The position numbers and the translations under genes were made by a program. The notes under the pieces are model-generated. The model worked only from the letters and a program-made list of their open reading frames with translations, ran no database searches and was not told where the DNA came from. Below are positions 61,054 to 64,000 of a stretch of 64,000 nt of DNA, piece after piece; within the stretch, counting starts at the first letter, position 1; every line of letters begins with the position of its first letter. The DNA is taken from NCBI RefSeq assembly GCF_916619195.1, contig NZ_CAKAKL010000002.1, positions 808,001-872,000 on the forward strand, in the 5' to 3' direction. Source of the DNA: Inquilinus sp. Marseille-Q2685 (GTDB taxonomy: Bacteria > Pseudomonadota > Alphaproteobacteria > DSM-16000 > Inquilinaceae).

Positions 61054-64000
61054 CTACCCCGCCAGATCGGCCAGGCGCTGCACCAGCTTGCGGGCCCCGC
61101 TGACCCGGTCCTGCGGCGTCTCCCAGCCGCGGGCATAGACGAGCTTCTGGTCCGGCCGCACCTTGATCGCCCCCGCCATCTTCTGGATGAAGCCGATCAG
61201 CTTGTCCGGCCGGGCGAACTGGTTGTCGCGGAAGCCGATCACCGCGCCCTTTGGTCCGGCATCCAGCCGCTCGACCCCGGCGGTGCGGCACAGCCGCTTG
61301 ATCGCCACCAGCTCCAGCAGATTCTCGACCTCTTCCGGCAGCGCGCCGAAGCGGTCGATCAGCTCGGCCGCGAAGCCATCCAGCTCGGCCTGGCCCTCCA
61401 GCGCCGAGATCCGGCGATACAGGTCGAGGCGGATCTGCAGATCGGCGACATAGGTCTCCGGGATCAGCACCGGCACGCCGAGATTGATCTGCGGCGTCCA
61501 GCTCTCCGCCGCCTCCTCGCCGCTGCCGACGCCGGCGCGGGCGGCCTGAACCGCCTCCTCCAGCATCTGCTGGTACAGCTCAGCCCCGACCTCGCGGATA
61601 TGGCCCGACTGCTCCTCGCCCAGCAGGTTGCCGGCGCCGCGGATGTCCATGTCGTGGCTGGCCAGGGTGAAGCCGGCGCCCAGCGTGTCCAGCGTCTCGA
61701 TCACATGCAGCCGCTGCTGCGCCGTCTTGCTCAGCGCCTTGCGCGGCGCATAGGTCAGATAGGCGTAGCCGCGCAGCTTCGACCGGCCGATGCGGCCGCG
61801 CAGCTGATACAGCTGGGCCAGGCCGAACAGGTCGGCGCGGTGGATCACCATGGTGTTGGCCGACGGCACGTCGAGGCCGGATTCGACGATCGCGGTGGCC
61901 AGCAGCACGTCGAACTGCCCGTCGTAGAAGGCGCTCATCACCTCCTCGAGCTGGGTCGCCGGCATCTGGCCGTGGGCGACGGCGATCTTCACCTCCGGCA
62001 CCAGCTCCTGCAGCGTCTGGTGTACCTCGGCCAGATCCTCGATCCGCGGGCAGACATAATAGGTCTGGCCGCCGCGGAAATGCTCGCGCATCACCGCCTC
62101 GCGGATGATCACCGGGTCGAAGGGCAGGACGAAGGTGCGCACCGCCAGCCGGTCGATCGGCGGGGTGGTGATCAGCGACAGCTCGCGCACGCCGGACAGC
62201 GACATCTGCAGCGTGCGCGGGATCGGCGTCGCCGTCAGCGTCAGCACGTGCACGTCCTCGCGCAGCGCCTTCAGCTTCTCCTTCTGCTTGACGCCGAAAT
62301 GCTGCTCCTCGTCGACGATGACGAGGCCGAGATTCTTGAACGACACCTGCTTCGACAGGATGGCGTGAGTGCCGACGACGATGTCCATCGTGCCGGCCGC
62401 CAGCTCGTCCCGCACCAGCTTGGCCTCCTTCGGCGTGACCATGCGCGACAGCTGGGCGACGCGCAGCGGCAGGCCCTTGAAGCGCTCGGAGAAGGTGCGG
62501 AAGTGCTGGCGGGCCAGCAGGGTGGTCGGCACCACCACTGCCACCTGCACGCCGTTGGCGGCGGCGGCGAAGGCGGCGCGCAGCGCCACCTCGGTCTTGC
62601 CGAAGCCGACATCGCCGCAGACCAGACGGTCCATCGGCCGGCCCGCCTGCAGGTCGTCCAACACCTCGTCGATGGCGCGCTGCTGGTCCTCGGTCTCGGC
62701 ATAGGGGAAGCGGGCCGCGAACTCCTCGTACAGCCCTTCGGGCGGCGGCAGCGACGCGGTGGTGCGCAGGGCGCGGGCGGCGGCGATCCGCATCAGCTCC
62801 TCCGCCATGTCCTTCAGCCGCTTCTTGACCCGGGCCTTGCGCGCCTGCCAGCCGGCGCCGCCCAGCTTGTCCAGCTGCACGGCCATGTCGCCGGAGCCGT
62901 AGCGCGACAGCACCTCGATGTTCTCGACCGGCACGAACAGCTTGTCGCCGCCCTCGTACACGATGCGCAGGCAGTCATGCGCCGCGCCGCCGACGGTCAG
63001 CGTCTCCAGCCCCTCGTAGCGGCCGATGCCGTGGTCCTGGTGGACCACGATGTCGCCCGCCGCCAGGGCCGAGACCTCGGCGATGAACTGCTCGGATTTG
63101 CGGCGCTTCTTCTGCGGCCGGGTCAGCCGGTCGCCAAGGATGTCCTGCTCGGTGACGACGGCGAGGTCCGGCGCGGCGAAGCCGTGCTCCAGCGGCAGCA
63201 CCACCATGACGGCGCTGGCCGGGTTGGCCTTCTCCACCCCGGCCCAGTTTTCCGCCACGGCGAAGTCGGCCCGGCCCTGCTCCGACAGCATCGAGCGCAG
63301 CCGGTCGCGGGCGCCTTGGGTGTAGCCGGCGATCAGCACCCGCTTGCCGGCCGCCTTCAACTCGCCGATGTGCTGGCGTACCGCGGCGTAGAGATTGACC
63401 TCCGGATTGGCCCGGGCCTCGGCAAAGTCGTGGCCGCGGCGGCCGCCGGCGTCGGTACCACCCTCCGGCGGGGCGAAGGGCGAGAAATCGGCCACCGGCC
63501 GGCCCGCCAGGCAGGCATCCCACTCCGTGGCGTCGAGATACAGGCGGTCGGGCGGGATCGGGCGGTAGGGCGGCGTCTTGGCCTTCTTCTGCGCGGCCTG
63601 GTGGGTCAGCCGCGCCTCGTAGAAATCGGCGATCTGGGCCAGCCGCTGGTCGCGCGCCTGCTCGAGCTGGTGGTCGAGCGTGACCGATGCCTCGGGCAGG
63701 TAATCGAAGACGGTGTCGAGATGGTCGTGGAACAGCGGCAGCCAGTGCTCCATCCCGGCCTGCTTGCGCCCGGCCGATACCGCCTCGTACAGCGGGTCGT
63801 CGTCGTTGATGGCGCCGAACAGCTCGCGATAGCCGCTGCGGAAGCGGGCGATCGAGGCAGGATCCAGGAACACCTCGCCCATCGGCTTCAGCGTGATCCG
63901 ATCGACCTCGCCGGTCGTCCGCTGCGACATCGGGTCGAAACGGCGGATCTTCTCCAGTTCGTCGCCGAACAGGTCGAGCCGCAGCGGCTCCTCCGTTCCC
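61054..64000 (-). CDS. mfd: transcription-repair coupling factor (5' end outside window)
   Basis: About 982 C-terminal residues of a protein normally near 1150; the reading frame continues past 64000. UvrB-homology and RNAP-interaction (CarD-like: IVVHQDHGIGRYEGLETL) regions are followed by the RecG-like translocase: Walker A GDVGFGKTEVALRAAF, DEEQ box IVDEEQHFGVKQKEKLK, TATPIPRTLQMSLSG, QLRGRIGRSKLRGYAYL, and a C-terminal TRCF domain. Mfd removes stalled RNA polymerase and recruits UvrA. An apparent ATG at 63930 is internal, since similarity continues upstream of it. Confidence 0.95.
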   Translation of the reverse strand, partial: GTEEPLRLDLFGDELEKIRRFDPMSQRTTGEVDRITLKPMGEVFLDPASIARFRSGYRELFGAINDDDPLYEAVSAGRKQAGMEHWLPLFHDHLDTVFDYLPEASVTLDHQLEQARDQRLAQIADFYEARLTHQAAQKKAKTPPYRPIPPDRLYLDATEWDACLAGRPVADFSPFAPPEGGTDAGGRRGHDFAEARANPEVNLYAAVRQHIGELKAAGKRVLIAGYTQGARDRLRSMLSEQGRADFAVAENWAGVEKANPASAVMVVLPLEHGFAAPDLAVVTEQDILGDRLTRPQKKRRKSEQFIAEVSALAAGDIVVHQDHGIGRYEGLETLTVGGAAHDCLRIVYEGGDKLFVPVENIEVLSRYGSGDMAVQLDKLGGAGWQARKARVKKRLKDMAEELMRIAAARALRTTASLPPPEGLYEEFAARFPYAETEDQQRAIDEVLDDLQAGRPMDRLVCGDVGFGKTEVALRAAFAAAANGVQVAVVVPTTLLARQHFRTFSERFKGLPLRVAQLSRMVTPKEAKLVRDELAAGTMDIVVGTHAILSKQVSFKNLGLVIVDEEQHFGVKQKEKLKALREDVHVLTLTATPIPRTLQMSLSGVRELSLITTPPIDRLAVRTFVLPFDPVIIREAVMREHFRGGQTYYVCPRIEDLAEVHQTLQELVPEVKIAVAHGQMPATQLEEVMSAFYDGQFDVLLATAIVESGLDVPSANTMVIHRADLFGLAQLYQLRGRIGRSKLRGYAYLTYAPRKALSKTAQQRLHVIETLDTLGAGFTLASHDMDIRGAGNLLGEEQSGHIREVGAELYQQMLEEAVQAARAGVGSGEEAAESWTPQINLGVPVLIPETYVADLQIRLDLYRRISALEGQAELDGFAAELIDRFGALPEEVENLLELVAIKRLCRTAGVERLDAGPKGAVIGFRDNQFARPDKLIGFIQKMAGAIKVRPDQKLVYARGWETPQDRVSGARKLVQRLADLAG

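Overview
The window reads as a stretch of chromosome from a high-G+C alphaproteobacterium. Evidence for this is the G/C-biased third positions, a GTTC-N7-GTTC LexA box, a BioR-type biotin switch, a membrane-bound ferritin MbfA, an Frc-type sugar importer and corrinoid methyltransferase genes of the kind found in Rhodospirillales and Rhizobiales. An Azospirillum/Inquilinus-like rhodospirillalean is my best guess; genus is inference only. No rRNA, tRNA, CRISPR array, IS element or phage was found.

Layout. 1-6186: ROK repressor diverging from a sugar operon (binding protein, permease, single-domain ATPase, aldolase-like protein, PfkB kinase). 6359-12120 (minus strand): serine hydroxymethyltransferase under a ZTP riboswitch, CsaA, phasin, TetR, aspartate-semialdehyde dehydrogenase behind a Thr-rich leader peptide, YbaK and ProC. 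12318-17939: small redox and regulatory genes (MarR with a palindromic operator, catalase-like peroxidase plus cytochrome b561, aldo/keto reductase, dienelactone hydrolase, cupin). 18092-25822: two tandem RTX repeat genes; the first is giant, the second has lost its secretion signal to one nonsense codon. 26160-27222: an unknown gene with a LexA box. 27344-33560: housekeeping block (YbjN, UbiK-like, lgt, MidA-like, pgeF, prs, secreted hydrolase). 33602-39378: RTX tail relic, isochorismatase-family hydrolase, bioBY/bioR, homocysteine methyltransferase, mbfA. 39375-46301: MttB-family methyltransferase, a frameshifted 2OG oxygenase, an ECF sigma/anti-sigma/subtilase operon and an aminotransferase. 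46326-53026: LysR/EamA pair, carbonic anhydrase and an Fe(III) ABC importer. 53028-58731: corrinoid C1 operon (ASKHA reductive activator, methyl-THF methyltransferase, virulence-factor-family protein, DUF1638, corrinoid protein), interrupted by a toxin-antitoxin pair on the other strand. 58928-64000: HEPN-like protein, small basic protein, DsbA, ParDE, and the 3' part of mfd.

Themes. Several genes can be joined into a one-carbon network: MttB-like methyltransferase, corrinoid carrier, methyl-THF transferase, reductive activator, homocysteine methyltransferase and ZTP-controlled SHMT. Several regulatory devices are readable in the DNA itself: ZTP riboswitch, Thr leader, BioR boxes, LexA box, and MarR, LysR, ROK and ParD dyads. 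Both ABC importers carry a strong hairpin directly after the binding-protein gene, which probably sets subunit ratios.
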